Assembly (NCBI RefSeq): GCF_030445035.2
Contig: NC_080680.1
Coordinates: 49,923,212 to 49,987,211 of the forward strand
DNA from: Dasypus novemcinctus
Lineage: Eukaryota; Chordata; Mammalia; Cingulata; Dasypodidae
DNA length: 64,000 nt
Direction: 5' to 3'
Shown: positions 1 to 10,652 of the stretch, one piece after another
How the letters are laid out: each line of letters starts with the position of its first letter
How positions within the stretch are numbered: the first letter of the stretch is position 1
Notes under the pieces: model-generated
The model's input: only the letters and a program-made list of their open reading frames with translations
The model's database searches: none
What the model was told of the DNA's origin: nothing
Made by a program: the position numbers and the translations under genes

Positions 1-545
1 GTCTGTGAAAATGTCCAAATCAAGGCAAAATCAGAGATGCTTTCTCACCAAAGTCAGCTACTGGTGATCCTGGCATCCTACTACAAGGTGAGGCAAGATA
101 GCCAACAATCTCTGCCAAAGTCCCTGCCTTCCCATCAAGACTCGCCATCTCCAGGAGCTCAGCTCTGAGTGATCAGGCATATCATTCATCTCTTTAGCCT
201 TTAGCTGCTCCATGAGCCCTCTTGAGGGATTTGTGCTTCAGCTTCAGCTACTAACAATCCTTGAGTCCTCTCTTTCACATGGTGGGTCAAAATGGCAGAG
301 CTACTTTTTCTGTGTTTCTGTTCTTTCTTTCTGTGTTTCCATTTATATAAAACTTCTGTAAGGGTGGAGACCCAACCTGAGTTACATCTCACTGACATAG
401 TCCAATCAAAAGCAATCTAATCAAGTAAGCTAATCAAGGCCCTTAATCAAATCTAATGCAAGCAAAGGGTCTCACACCCACAGGAAAGGATTAGTTCAAA
501 AACATAAACTTTTGGGTGGGGATTTACCAAATTCAAACTGTTATA
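1..545 (-). mobile_element. Antisense MaLR/ERVL-like LTR, truncated by window edge
   Basis: The first 545 bases match, with divergence, the repeats at 5,396-5,830 and 19,051-19,258: shared blocks include the 'aaaatgtccaa(g/a)tcaaggca' and 'ctgctggtgatcctgg' stretches. Read on the minus strand it begins near an ACAGTTTGAA motif that resembles the start of the sense-strand LTR at 6,495. This makes it an LTR of the same MaLR/ERVL-like group. Its 3' end lies outside the window. The family name is not assigned. Confidence 0.5.
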
Positions 546-818
546 TATCATATGTGAATTATATCTTAATAAAACCATTAAAAAATAAACAAGCCAACTC
601 TGCCTACTGAAATTAATATTCAAGTGAAATTTTATTCCTGTTTTCCTTGACATGTAGAAAATTAATAATTGATTTTTTCTGTTACATTACTTTTTAAATA
701 AATACAAACTGACCCAAAACTTCAATCTCATCAAATGTAAGTACATAAATAAAATATGAGTAACCCATATTTTATTTATCCCAACTGTTTTAAATTCTGA
801 ATTCTTTGGCCTTCCACT
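546..818. other. AT-rich stretch, nothing recognised
   Basis: AT-rich sequence between two old repeats. I see no ORF, repeat or regulatory signature that I can support. Confidence 0.4.
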
Positions 819-819
819 C

Positions 820-1600
820 ATTTATTTTACAACTATTTATTGAGTACTTATTATGATCCAAGCACTGTGATAGGTGCTAGGGTTGCAGTAATGAGTCAAA
901 TAAGCCTGTTCATCTCTCGTAGATCACAAATCTAGTGAAGCTTATAGTTTAGTATAAATCTGCAGTTGAATATATATTGTCGGGGGGGAAGGTGAAAAAG
1001 GGAAGGGATGAACAGTTAGAAATCTGTTCTAACCAGATGATGATGGTGTGGTATACAGCTGTGAGGATGAAGAGGAGCATATAGATATAAGAGATATTTA
1101 GGATAAGAAATTGGTCAATTTGGTGGTGGAGTTGATGAGAGATAAGTGAAAGGGAGTTATCAAATGTGAATTTGTTGTGGGTTTAGGCTTTCAGATCAGG
1201 CAGATGTTGATGAAATCCACTGAGATATTCAATCCTGGAAAAGTATATTGCTTTGGAAGTTTTTTTGAGATATCCAAGTGGAGGGATCAAAAGAAATTTT
1301 GATATTTGTGTCTGGAGATCTGAGAGAAAGTTTTTACTAAAGATATAAATGTGAGAATCTGAGGCAAACAGATGTTAATTAAAAGTGTTGGTGTGAAAGA
1401 GGTTACCTAAGGAGAAAATAGGATAAAAAGACAAACAGGATTACCACTTGAGGAACTTCAGTATTTATAGAAGTATAGGCCTACAAAGGAGACAAATAAG
1501 AACCAGTCTAAAACATAAGAGGAAAACCTGGAGAGAATCATTTTATGAAAGTCAAAGGAAAAAAAATTATTTGTAGATTTGGCTGAAGGACAAAGATTCG
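820..1600 (-). mobile_element. L2 LINE fragment, antisense
   Basis: Starts with the antisense L2 3' end (tttattgagtacttattatg, then aagcactgtgataggtgctag). It continues into the antisense of the L2 ORF2 tail, visible as the purine-rich 'aaaacctggagagaatca' stretch near 1,520-1,545. It is heavily diverged, with no open frame. L2 is an ancient mammalian LINE and is inactive. Confidence 0.6.
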
Positions 1601-2073
1601 ACTCTTCTAGAGAGTAATTCCCTGGAGCCATGGGCATTCCACAAGAAATACACTGTAGAGAATTGGGTTTGTGCTTGTTTAGGATCTAGCAAGAAAGCCC
1701 ATAAAGGTTCAGATTTGTTTAGTGCAGACTAATCACTTCAGGAGACTAGTGATGATACATATTGCCCAAGGCCAATGGTGCAGCTCAGTCTTGAACCCAG
1801 ATGTCCTTTCTCCAAGCTCTCCTAATGGCTGTGTTCAGATTCAGGTTGGCTCAGTCCAGGGAGGGAAAAAAGATCAGTTAGAGGCCTGCTGAAGTAACCC
1901 AGAGAGGAAGAAACTATGGTGGAAACCATGTAAAATTAAGAGACAAGGTAAAGAATTTCTGCTTCAGTCTGAAATTCCTTACCTTTGCACTTAATTCCTT
2001 GAATACTTTAATTGCTTATTTTAAAGACAAAAACAATAGTACAGATTCCAAATTAGGTAGGAGATTGAAAGTC

Positions 2074-2092
2074 AAAAACATAGCTGGAGGAG
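2074..2092. repeat. 5' target-site duplication of the translocase retropseudogene
   Basis: AAAAACATAGCTGGAGGAG recurs at 2,704-2,722 directly after the pseudogene's poly-A tract. A 19-base duplication starting with an A-run is typical of L1 endonuclease target-primed reverse transcription. Confidence 0.85.
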
Positions 2093-2709
2093 CTGACATC
2101 ATGTATGCCCGGACTGTTGATTGCTGGAGGAAGATTTTCAAAGACAAAGATGGCAAAGCCTTCTTCAGGGGTGCATGGTCCAATGTTCTCAGAGGCGTGG
2201 GTGGAGCCTTTGAGCCAGTCCTGTACGACGAATTAAAGAAAGTCATCTATGTTTGTCTGTCTTTACCAGAATTGGGAACCAGGAGAATCATGTAGAATTC
2301 TTACTTAACTGTTACGGACCATTGACCTTCAACAAATTCCTACTGTTTTTACCCAGGTCAGATCATGTCCATAGAGGGCTGGGGAAAGCTCTAGAAAAGG
2401 GGCTCATCATGATCACCTTTGACCATTGTCACTGCTGATTCCATGTGTTGACTATTGGGGCAAGGGGAATTGGGACCATCTCCTGGGTCCACAGGTGAGG
2501 CAGCTAAGCTATGCAGACCTACCTAGAAACCCTTGAGTCCAAATGCTTGTAGGACCCTCAGTTGTGTTTAAGTATTTTTAAAAAAATCATGTCTCCCATT
2601 TGTACTTAAGCATTATCTCCTTTTGCACAGCTGGATATTTGCAATTATGTTTTATGTTGGATATTCTGCTGCAAAATAATAAATAATCAGGACACTCTTA
2701 AAAAAAAAC
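2091..2709 (+). pseudogene. SLC25A6P-like: 5'-truncated processed pseudogene of ADP/ATP translocase (SLC25A6-like)
   Basis: Bases 2,092-2,247 read without interruption as about 52 residues of the C-terminal end of a mitochondrial ADP/ATP carrier ([14 protein letters not shown], then [13 protein letters not shown], ending YDELKKVI). The KIF and DELKKVI ends fit isoform 3 (SLC25A6) better than isoforms 1 or 2, from what I know of the family. The normal stop after the final Ile is replaced by TAT. The rest looks like 3' UTR: AATAAA at 2,678-2,683, then a poly-A tract at 2,700-2,709. The 19-base flanking duplications confirm retroposition. Only about one sixth of the carrier is present, so it cannot make a functional transporter. 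An ATG at 1,999 that opens a 98-codon frame lies in pre-existing flank and is fortuitous. Confidence 0.9.
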
Positions 2710-2899
2710 ATAGCTGGAGGAGTTAGATTTCAAAAAGAGAGAACGCTCCTTTATTACAGTGCTTTTTATTTTTTTCACTGCAATAAACAGTAAGAAATAT
2801 ATTTCAATTTCTTATCACAATCAGCATCATAAATTTATATGCTTGAAACAAATGAGTTCAGAAGCATTGACCCTTTCTCTGTTCTGTTTATGTTTGTGT

Positions 2900-3580
2900 A
2901 AAATTATAATTAATTGTTTCTTAAATGTTTGTTAGAACTTGCCTATAAAATCATCAGGGCCTAGACTGTTTTTTCTAGGAAGAATTTTGACTATCAATTC
3001 AATTTTTTTTAATGATAAAGTATTATTTGTGTTTTCTGTTTTGTTGATGTCATTAATGTTAAGTGTTTTCTGGTAAATTATAATTTTTTCCTAGGAATTG
3101 TGCATTTTATCTAGTTGTCAGATCTAATATTATTTGTTCATAGTACTTACAGTTCATGGTATTCTCTTATTCTGCTATAATGTGTTATTCTGACTCCTTT
3201 TCATTCTGAATATTATTTGTGTGCTTTCTTTTATTTATTCTTGAGATCTCAACAGAAGTATATCTATTTTGTAAATCTTTGCAAAGAACCAACATTCTCA
3301 CTTTTATGTTGTCTCTTTCATTAATTTTATTTAATTACATTGTTCCTTATTTGTGCTTTTTTTTCTTTCTAATTTCTTATATTTAGATTCTTAATTAATT
3401 CTTTTTTAGCCATAATTTTTAATAATACAAACATTTAGTGTTACCAGTTTACCTCTAATTACTGCTTTATGGCATCCCACAAATTCTAAGTAGGATTTCA
3501 TTTAGTTCTAAGTATTAATTTTTCCATTGTGATTTTTTTCATTGACCCATGAAATATTTAAAACAAGCTTTAAAATTCTG
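2900..3580 (-). mobile_element. Old L1 ORF2 fragment, antisense
   Basis: T-rich sequence resembling the antisense of L1 ORF2, for example 'catcagggcctagactgttttt' near 2,955 and 'ttatggcatcccacaaattct' near 3,467. All frames are broken by stops, as expected for an old L1. The boundaries are approximate. Confidence 0.5.
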
Positions 3581-3694
3581 TGTATGTTATTTTATTTATT
3601 TATCTTTTTGTAACCGAGCTTCAGTTTACACACATTTCAGTCAGAAGATAGTCTAAATAGCATTGTTTGGAAATGTTTTGAAAATTGCTTTTTA

Positions 3695-3937
3695 AAAAAA
3701 AATTATTTTTATTTTTTAATATTTTTTATTTACTTTTAGAAGATACATAGATCACACAAAATGTTTCTTTAAAAATATAGGAGGTTTCCATATGCCCCAT
3801 TCCCCACACTCCCTGCTTTCTCCACATCAACAACTTCTTTCATTAGTGTGGTACATTCATTGCATTTGATTAATACATTGTGGAGCACTGCTACACAGCA
3901 TGGATTATAGTTCATATTGTAATTTATGCTCACTCTC
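3695..3937 (-). mobile_element. Family A retroposon, 3' end only, inverted copy
   Basis: Begins with T-runs, the complement of a poly-A tail. It then runs through the antisense of the family A 3' terminus (ccatatgcccca, ctccacatcaacaacttctttcat, ttgtggagcactgctacacagcatgg). The same sequence occurs in the opposite orientation at about 4,470-4,680. At about 3,938 the orientation flips abruptly to sense. This is either a separate 5'-truncated insertion or part of an inverted duplication. Confidence 0.7.
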
Positions 3938-4720
3938 AGTCCTATGGTTGGTGCTGGGGTTGATATATGCCTAGGAAACTTGAATTCTCTGGGCTGTCCA
4001 TGTGCCAGCTGGACCCTGAGCCTCAATGGTGTTGCAACACGTATTCACCAGTTTTTTGGACTTACCCAAGTCCACTGACAGGGAGGTGAGGATGGACAAT
4101 CACCACACCAAGGAGCTGAGAAAGTCTACAGCTACAGGCACGAGAGTCCCATCCACCAAACATGTGGAATGGAAGGTCCCTTTCAATTGAGAGGTGGAGT
4201 GGACATCACCATCCCAGGGTCCCCAGGATGGGGGAATAAAATATGGACTAGCGTGGACTTACTGGTATTCTATTATAGAAGTATTGTGACTCTAGCAATA
4301 GAAGAAATTATATCATTGATGTGGAGATAGTGGCCACTGGAGTTCCTGAAGGCAAGGAGAGGGAAAAAGAGGTGTGATGTACATGCATTTTTGGGACATG
4401 GAGTTGTCCTGAATGATATCGGCAGGGACAGATGCAGGACATTACATATCCTGCCATAACCCACTGAATGGCCTAGGGGAGAGTGTAAACTACAATGTAA
4501 ACTATAATCCATGTGGTGTAGCTGTGCTCCAAAATGTATTCATCAAATGCAATGAATGTGCCACACTGATGAAAGATGTTGATGTGGGAGGAGTGGGGGG
4601 TGGGGGGTGGGGGGTGGGGTATATGGGAACCTCTTATATTTTTTAGTGTAACATTTTGTGATCTGTGTATCTTTAAAAAAAAAGACAATAAAAAATATTT
4701 TAAAAAAAAAAACTGTCTTT
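3938..4720 (+). mobile_element. Family A retroposon, 3' portion, sense copy
   Basis: Aligns by eye with 17,700-18,450 and with the complement of 39,300-40,030. Shared blocks are tggttggtgctggggtt, ggaccctgagcctca, agtggccactggagtt, gggacagatgcaggacatt and gtgtaaactacaatgta. The 3' end has a G-rich tract (gggg-tgg units, 4,593-4,619), then 'atatgggaacctcttat' and an A-rich tail. The polypurine tract and A-tail resemble L1-type 3' UTRs. No coding sequence is recognised. Confidence 0.75.
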
Positions 4721-5010
4721 GAGCCAACAGCCTATTAAACACAATTACTCTTGAAATAAAGTTAGTCAACATAATAGCAATTTGGCTAAGCACAATGTTA
4801 CATTTTTCATCATCTTAAACATCTAATAGATATAATGTTAGCTTATTTGATCAGTAAACTAGTACAAATTTAGGAAGAACATACCCAAATAAATAAAATT
4901 ATAAAACATTTATACTGTACTTAACATTGATAACCCAGAAGTCATGGTTGTTTTTATTTAACTTACAATATTAAACTATTCATATTTGTTAAGGGTTTAC
5001 CTAAATTATG

Positions 5011-5118
5011 TGAACCTGAATTTTTTTTTTAGGAAGTACCGGGGATTGAACCCAGGACCTTGTACATGCAAAGCAGGCACTCAACCACTCTATACAGACT
5101 CCCCTGAACTTGACTTTT
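5011..5118 (-). mobile_element. DAS-type SINE, short tRNA-like head only, antisense
   Basis: A ten-T tract at 5,021 is followed by the antisense tRNA-like head (accggggattgaacccagga, with the complement of the B box). The core is 5,021-5,104, about 84 bp. It is flanked by near-identical 14-base duplications, TGAACCTGAATTTT at 5,011-5,024 and TGAACTTGACTTTT at 5,105-5,118. The GC-rich body of the longer copies is missing. Confidence 0.8.
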
Positions 5119-5395
5119 TTTTAAACATTTGGCTTTAATTCTATAAATCCTCATATTTTTCCATTGGAAATATTAGAAGTTTGTTTTCCTTAATTCCAGG
5201 GATTTTAGGAATATTATTTTATATATTAGAGCTTATTTATCTTTAAACCAATTTGAATAGAGATCTTTTAAAGAGTTTTATAAGTTAATGTGGTAATACC
5301 ATCTGGAGGTAGGTAAAATGCTGTACATCAAACATACAGTCAAAGGTAGAGTTTATAGTTTCAGTTTAAAAACTTTCAAACATGAGTCAAATGCA

Positions 5396-5830
5396 TGTTC
5401 TAGTCTGATTGACTGCCAAATGCAACATACCAGAAATGGGTTGGCTTTTGCAAGGATGATTTATTAGCGTACAACCTTACAGTTTCAAGGCTGAGAAAAA
5501 TGCTCACATCAAGTCATCTTCGGGCAATGCTTTCTCCCCAAAGACTGTCTGCTTGTCACCCTGGACTCCTCTGTCACACAGTAATACATATGATGATATC
5601 TGCTGGTCTCTCTTTTCTCCTGGATTTTATTGCTTCCAGCTTCTGGCTTCTAAGACTTTCTTTCTTTGTTTGAATTTCATTCTCTTATACTGGACTCCAG
5701 TAAGAGGATTAAGATCTACTGTGGGCCACACCTTACTTGAAGTAAGCTAATCAAAAGGTCCTACTTACAATAGGCTTACACCTGTAGGAATGGATTAGCT
5801 TTAAAAACATGATTTTCTTGGTTTCCTACA
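5396..5830 (-). mobile_element. MaLR/ERVL-like solo LTR, antisense
   Basis: Minus-strand sequence runs from TGTAGGAAACC to an AATAAA-bearing end (aataaatcatccttgcaaa, then a tail like that of the LTR at 6,495: 'ccaacccatttctggta'). Both ends fit TG...CA. The flanking 5-mers do not match, so the exact ends are uncertain. No adjoining retroviral internal sequence is recognised. Confidence 0.6.
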
Positions 5831-5834
5831 GCTT

Positions 5835-6488
5835 CAAACCATCGCACACAGAATATAAAGAAATACAAAAATTCACTAGTTTATATAAAAATCTGACTTT
5901 CTGTCCTTGCCCAACCCTTGTATTTTTTTCAGAATTTTGTTCTTGGCGTATGGGACAAGCTGAGTCTAATTGCTTAATAATAGGGATAAAGTTCTTCCAT
6001 TGATATTTTGGGCATAGCTTTTTAAGATATTCTTTTTCCTGATGTGTAATCTTAAAGAAGCTTTGCCCTATTTCTCTGGCCTATTTGACTCTCAGAATTA
6101 TTGTGTAAAGAGGAACCTTGTAGGTCCTCTTCTAGATCGGTCCGTTCAGCTTTTGCCTTCCAAGATTTAGCATCTGAGGAGCAGATGAACCTGCATACAA
6201 GTTGATATAGTAAGGGAGAATATGAACCCAGAAGATTTTAAATACTTCTTTGAATAATTATACCTATGAGCTCCATCTTTGACCAGGGGTTAAAGGTGAA
6301 AATTCCAGGGTCTATGGAGGGTCCAATCTTAAAAGGTATCTGTCTAGTTTCATTTTCTTCCTCATCTTCCAAGTAAAAGGGTAAATGAAAAAGAAGGCTA
6401 GTAGATTCAGAGTAATTAAAGAAGGATGAATAATGAAGAGAAGGGATGGAATCACTCAAAATCAAGTCACTTTGTCTATAATCTTGAT
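5835..6488 (-). other. Unassigned segment, possibly old ERV internal sequence
   Basis: Lies between two LTRs and carries a 75-codon antisense frame (6,238-6,465) with no motif I recognise. It could be decayed ERV leader or gag belonging to the LTR/PBS unit at 7,260-7,840, interrupted by the solo LTR at 6,495. That link rests on position only. Confidence 0.25.
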
Positions 6489-6489
6489 A

Positions 6490-6982
6490 GATGTTGTAGC
6501 AGTTTGATATTGATGGATTCCAAAAAGAAATATTGGATTATGCTGGTAATCTGATCTGTACCTGGGCATGACTGAGTCATGATTAGGGCATTGAGTCCCC
6601 ATCATTTGGTGGGTGGTGACTCACAGATAAAAGCCATGGCTAAGAACAGAGTTGAGGGTTCCTGGTGTTGGAGTTTGATGCTGAAGTCTTAAACTGGAGT
6701 CCTGGGGAAAGAGACAGAGCAGTTCACCTGATAGCCCACAGCTAACCTTGTGGAGGAAACAGAGGAGCTGAGCCCAGAGAAACCCAGAAAGCCTGAAACT
6801 TCACAGATGTCACCAGCCATCTTGCTCCAATACATGGAAATAGACTTTGGTGAGGGAAGTAACTTATGCTTTATGGCCTGGTAACTGTAAGCTCCTACCC
6901 GTTTATAAAATATCCTTTATAAAAAACCAACCAATTTCTGGTATTTTGCATCAGCACCCCCTTGACTGACTAATACAGATGT
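6490..6982 (+). mobile_element. Solo MaLR/ERVL-like LTR with 5-bp target duplication
   Basis: The LTR runs from TGTAGCAGTT at 6,495 to CTAATACA at 6,977, 483 bp. It is bracketed by GATGT at 6,490-6,494 and again at 6,978-6,982. A 5-bp duplication and TG...CA ends fit class III (ERVL/MaLR) integration. The terminal 'accaaccaatttctggtatt' block is shared, in antisense, with the LTRs at 5,396 and 19,051. There is no internal region, so it is a solo LTR formed by recombination. Confidence 0.8.
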
Positions 6983-7259
6983 CTTGGCCTTTCATTTCAA
7001 GTCTTTATATTGACTATTGTAAGGAGTCTTTTAATGAGGCTATTTAGGATCACTAAATCTTTTGATGCTTCTGAATAACAAACAAAAGTGCATACGATTG
7101 CTTTTGAGAGATATGGGTTCTCTTATTTTATTTTCAAATATCCTCTTAAGATAACTATTTTATCTAAACTAAGACTACCCAATTATGGTCACTGCAATTC
7201 TAAATTAACCTTGGTAAATCTGACCATTTTTGTAAAAATAGACAAGTTTAGCATCCATA

Positions 7260-7585
7260 ATTTTTAAAAAATGTTCCCAGTCAGGGTCTCAGCTGGGGGC
7301 TCCCCTGATGTTGAATTTTTCAATGAAGAAGAGCACATGTTACTTACTTGAGGTCTCCATCTTCATGGTCTCATCCCCAAACTTATTTAACCAGACTCTA
7401 ACTGGACACTCTGATCGCCAGATTTTAGCACTGTCAGAGAATACTGTGGAATTTACTTGCCAAGATCTGGGCACCATGAGATAGCAGAAAGCACAAAAAA
7501 ATCTGCAGGTGCCTTTCATCTTGTCTTCTTACTGCTGACTGGGGCCATCTGGGTCTCCTTCAGGTCCCACTTCTGACACCAAAAC
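7260..7585 (-). mobile_element. ERV leader with tRNA-Leu-like primer-binding site, antisense
   Basis: On the minus strand, four bases after an LTR end, the sequence TGGTGTCAGAAGTGGGA (complement of 7,565-7,581) closely matches the complement of the 3' end of a tRNA-Leu. That is the primer type that gives ERV-L its name. Sequence downstream of it, towards 7,260, would be leader/gag but has no usable frame. Confidence 0.5.
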
Positions 7586-7840
7586 TGTTAAAAAATATTA
7601 GACAATGCATGAATTAGGGGAGTTTGAGCAGTTAACAATTCATGAATCAAGCAGCATCCAAACCACTCATGAAAAAGAATTCCACAAAGGAAAGGGGGAA
7701 CTCATGTAGGGCAAATGCTGAAACATGTGAGGAAATGTTCTGATTGGCTGATGTTAAGTTTTCATGTTACATGGGGCACATCTTATAAAATGGGGGAGCA
7801 GATATACATTGATTATGATGGATGATTGTGAATTCTGACA
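7586..7840 (-). mobile_element. Antisense LTR adjoining the primer-binding site
   Basis: Bounded by TGTTA at 7,586 and TGACA at 7,840, giving an LTR of about 255 bp if the outer boundary is right. It contains a CCAAT-box-like motif (complement of 7,741-7,750). The inner boundary is supported by the primer-binding site four bases away. The outer boundary is inferred from the terminal dinucleotides only. It is not obviously the same family as the LTR at 5,396. Confidence 0.45.
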
Positions 7841-7989
7841 ATCTCTACTGGACTGAAATTGGTTTATCAGCATATTTTGCATCTGCAATTTGGTAGGATG
7901 CCTACAATTGTTCCAATTCCTTGGAAAGCCACTGCAGTTAAATTATTTTTATCTTTAGAAAAATCCTTTCTTCAGAAAGGGGTTCCTAC

Positions 7990-8870
7990 TGGGAACACCC
8001 AATGCAGGTGGCTATTTTATTTTACTTAACAAATTGTTTTATGCTTACTAATGGATTGAACCTTTTAGATATGCCTTTTATATAATGCTTTTGTCTTAAA
8101 GTTTATTTCATATGATATTAATTCAACTCCCCAGCTTTTTTGTTGTTGTTTTTTGCTTGTCTGATTTTTCTCTTCCTTTCGCTTTTAAACTTTTCATGTG
8201 ATTAGTTTCTTATGTATATCTATTGAAAATAACCTGTAGCTGGTTCTTAATTTTTATTAAAATTTATAATCTCTGACTTTTAACTGTTGAATTTATCAGT
8301 TAAACTTGTAAGTTTTGATAAATTTGAATTTATTTCCCCTTTTTGCTGTGAGTTTTCCATTTGTTCCACTTTTCTGTTCTTTTTCCTCTTGAAATTTAAT
8401 TTAATTTTTGTTTTATTCCATTTGTTCCCTTTTACTAAACTGGATATTTTATCCTCCATTTCTATTTTTAATTGCTTATTATTTAAATTTTACCCTGCAT
8501 ACATAAAGTAAAAAATTCGTATATTCATCCCCAACATGAAAAATACAACTACATTAAAATAGCTTATTCTGTCTCCTCTTTCAACACACATGCTATTGTT
8601 GTTCAGCATTTGGTTTTTGTCCTTTTGAAATCCCCCAAATGATATATTATAATGTCATCATTATTATACTATACAAGCGTTGCTTATCTACATTTATCTG
8701 CATGTTAATTTCTTTGATCCCTACCCCTTCTTTTATCTCAGACTTTCATTTTTCTGCATCCTCAATTGCATCCTGTGGAAGTTTCTTTAAGAAAACAATG
8801 TCGATGGTAAATCCTTTTAGTCCCAGGTACTCACTCTGGCACCATTTTAGCTACTTAGTATCCTTGCTAT
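7990..8870 (-). mobile_element. Old L1-like T-rich fragment, antisense
   Basis: Long T-rich, stop-ridden sequence with the texture of antisense old L1 ORF/3' UTR sequence. Open frames of 74 and 77 codons here (8,287-8,511 and 8,639-8,872) are low-complexity Phe/Leu/Ile-rich and look fortuitous. The assignment is by general resemblance. Confidence 0.35.
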
Positions 8871-9960
8871 AATAGGAATCTCAGCTTAAAAATGCCTCAT
8901 CTTTTGCTGTCCAAAGGCTTAGTCTTCTCCTTACTTTGCTCCCTACCTCACCCCTCACTGCAATGCTGATATTTCAAAGATGCCCTTAGGGTAAAAGCTC
9001 ACTACTAGCTCTCTTTCATCTAATTTCTTTTAGTCATTTGGAGATTTTTTTCTCATCTAGGTCAAGAAATTCATTAAAAATTCTACTTCACCCAAAATCT
9101 AGTTGTTTTATAATGTAGGAACCTTCATAGTATCTAATCTACATTACTGCCTGGAGGCAAGAGCTTTTGATTGATGGGGTTTTATGTATTCTTATGTTAT
9201 GAAAGACATTATTTTTGAGGAGTAAACAATTGGTGTTATTCTGCCATAAGGCCATTCATGACAAAACAGCATCTGCACTATAAAGTGAAGTATCCATGGT
9301 TAAAAAAAAATAAAAGGCAGTGATTTCTATTCATCATAACATATTAGCACAGACTCAGACTTCAAGGACTAGTTAACCTTTGCTATTCTCTAATTTCTGT
9401 TGAGGAGTCTTTTGCCATTATCTTGTAGACCATGAAATTTTTCATAATTGTAGACTTTTATGTACATAGAACATGTCAGAAACTGAGTAGCTTTAAGAAA
9501 GCTTGTAGTTCTCCCTTAATTTTTGGACTAGTCACTTCTTATATTCTCTGTGATAATGAAACATGATGACACTCTAGGTTCCTAGTTTACATTTAATCCC
9601 TTCTCTCCACCATTACTCAGATAACTTCATCATGGACAACTCTGTATTATTTCTTAGAGACTGTTCACAATGATTACATCATGAAAATGTATTGTCATGT
9701 CTGGAATCTTAGAATGCAGCCCTGAATTTTACCAGGACCATCAGCTGGTAAAAGAAATTCTGTACTAATTATGCTTAACATTATTGGATTATGAGAAAAT
9801 ATTTTCACCTCCTTTTGATAATCTTAGGCAAGAGCAAATTTTTCAAATACTGTGTCTTCACATCAACAAACATCCCAGGCCATTGACTGTTTGCAGGCCA
9901 CCCAAGACATAAGAGATCCTTAAAAGACTTATTCATAAAATAGTTGTAATGGCTACTGAT
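8871..9960. other. No recognised feature
   Basis: Mixed-composition sequence without long frames, clear repeats or splice-like exons that I can support. Confidence 0.35.
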
Positions 9961-9976
9961 TACATGATCACCTTTT

Positions 9977-10426
9977 ATCCCCCCAAGGGAGTAAAGAGTT
10001 TATTAAGAAGCAAGAAAATGAGAAAGGTACAGTATCTGAGGCATGGATCACAGGTGTACTGCCAGGTGAGAGATGGGCATGTGGGGGCCCCAGGTTAAGC
10101 CTTTCACTTTTACTCCTCCCCTTGCTTAATACTGGGGAGAGGCTCCAATTGTTTGCTGTTCTGTTTGGTTGCTTCACCTGTTAGTTCTCAGGGAGCCAAT
10201 GGCGAGGCCTTTTGATAGTATCCAGGGCCTTTCCCTTGACCCAACAGGATCTCGTGGGTCAAACAGTATCTCATTGCCAGGGTCTTTACGGCAACCTTCT
10301 TGGTCCCAGTCTTTCCCTCAGGGTGTTTCCAGGCAGGGTTTCATGGCCACATGTCTTGTGCCTATGTTTTCTGCCAAGTCTTAGCTGTGACTTGTTTTCC
10401 CTTTTCCTAAACTAACCTGCCTCAAC
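9977..10426 (-). mobile_element. U3-R part of an ERV class I-like LTR, antisense
   Basis: The sense start TGTTGAGGCAGG (complement ending at 10,426) directly follows a purine run AGGGAGG, a plausible polypurine-tract remnant. The sense end carries AATAAACTC and stops about 22 bases later. Small frames in both directions here are not coding. Confidence 0.5.
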
Positions 10427-10652
10427 ACCTCCCTGAGAGAGTTTATACCCTATTTGTAAGGGAGTGCTGAAGGGCAACGTCATTCTTCTGTAGCTACATC
10501 CTTCTGGTTAGGGGGAGTAGGCCCTACCTAACAAGGTGTAAAGCCCTCTGGCTATTCTATTGTGGTTGAGGGATGACAGGTTCAACACCTTGGTTGGACT
10601 GGATGTAAATCCCCACATGACTAATAAGACATTAATTCTGGAAGAAATAAAC

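Noticed and set aside
1999..2295. 98-codon ORF ending in carrier-protein sequence as a possible gene
   Set aside because: Its first 31 codons are flanking DNA upstream of the target duplication. Only the 3' part is retroposed translocase sequence.
4593..4619. G-quadruplex or telomere-like repeat as an independent feature
   Set aside because: It is the normal G-rich tract of the family A 3' end, locally expanded. Corresponding G-rich tracts occur in the other copies.
5396..7840. A single complete antisense provirus with LTRs at 5,396-5,830 and 7,586-7,840
   Set aside because: The two LTRs do not resemble each other, and a third solo LTR with its own duplication lies between them.
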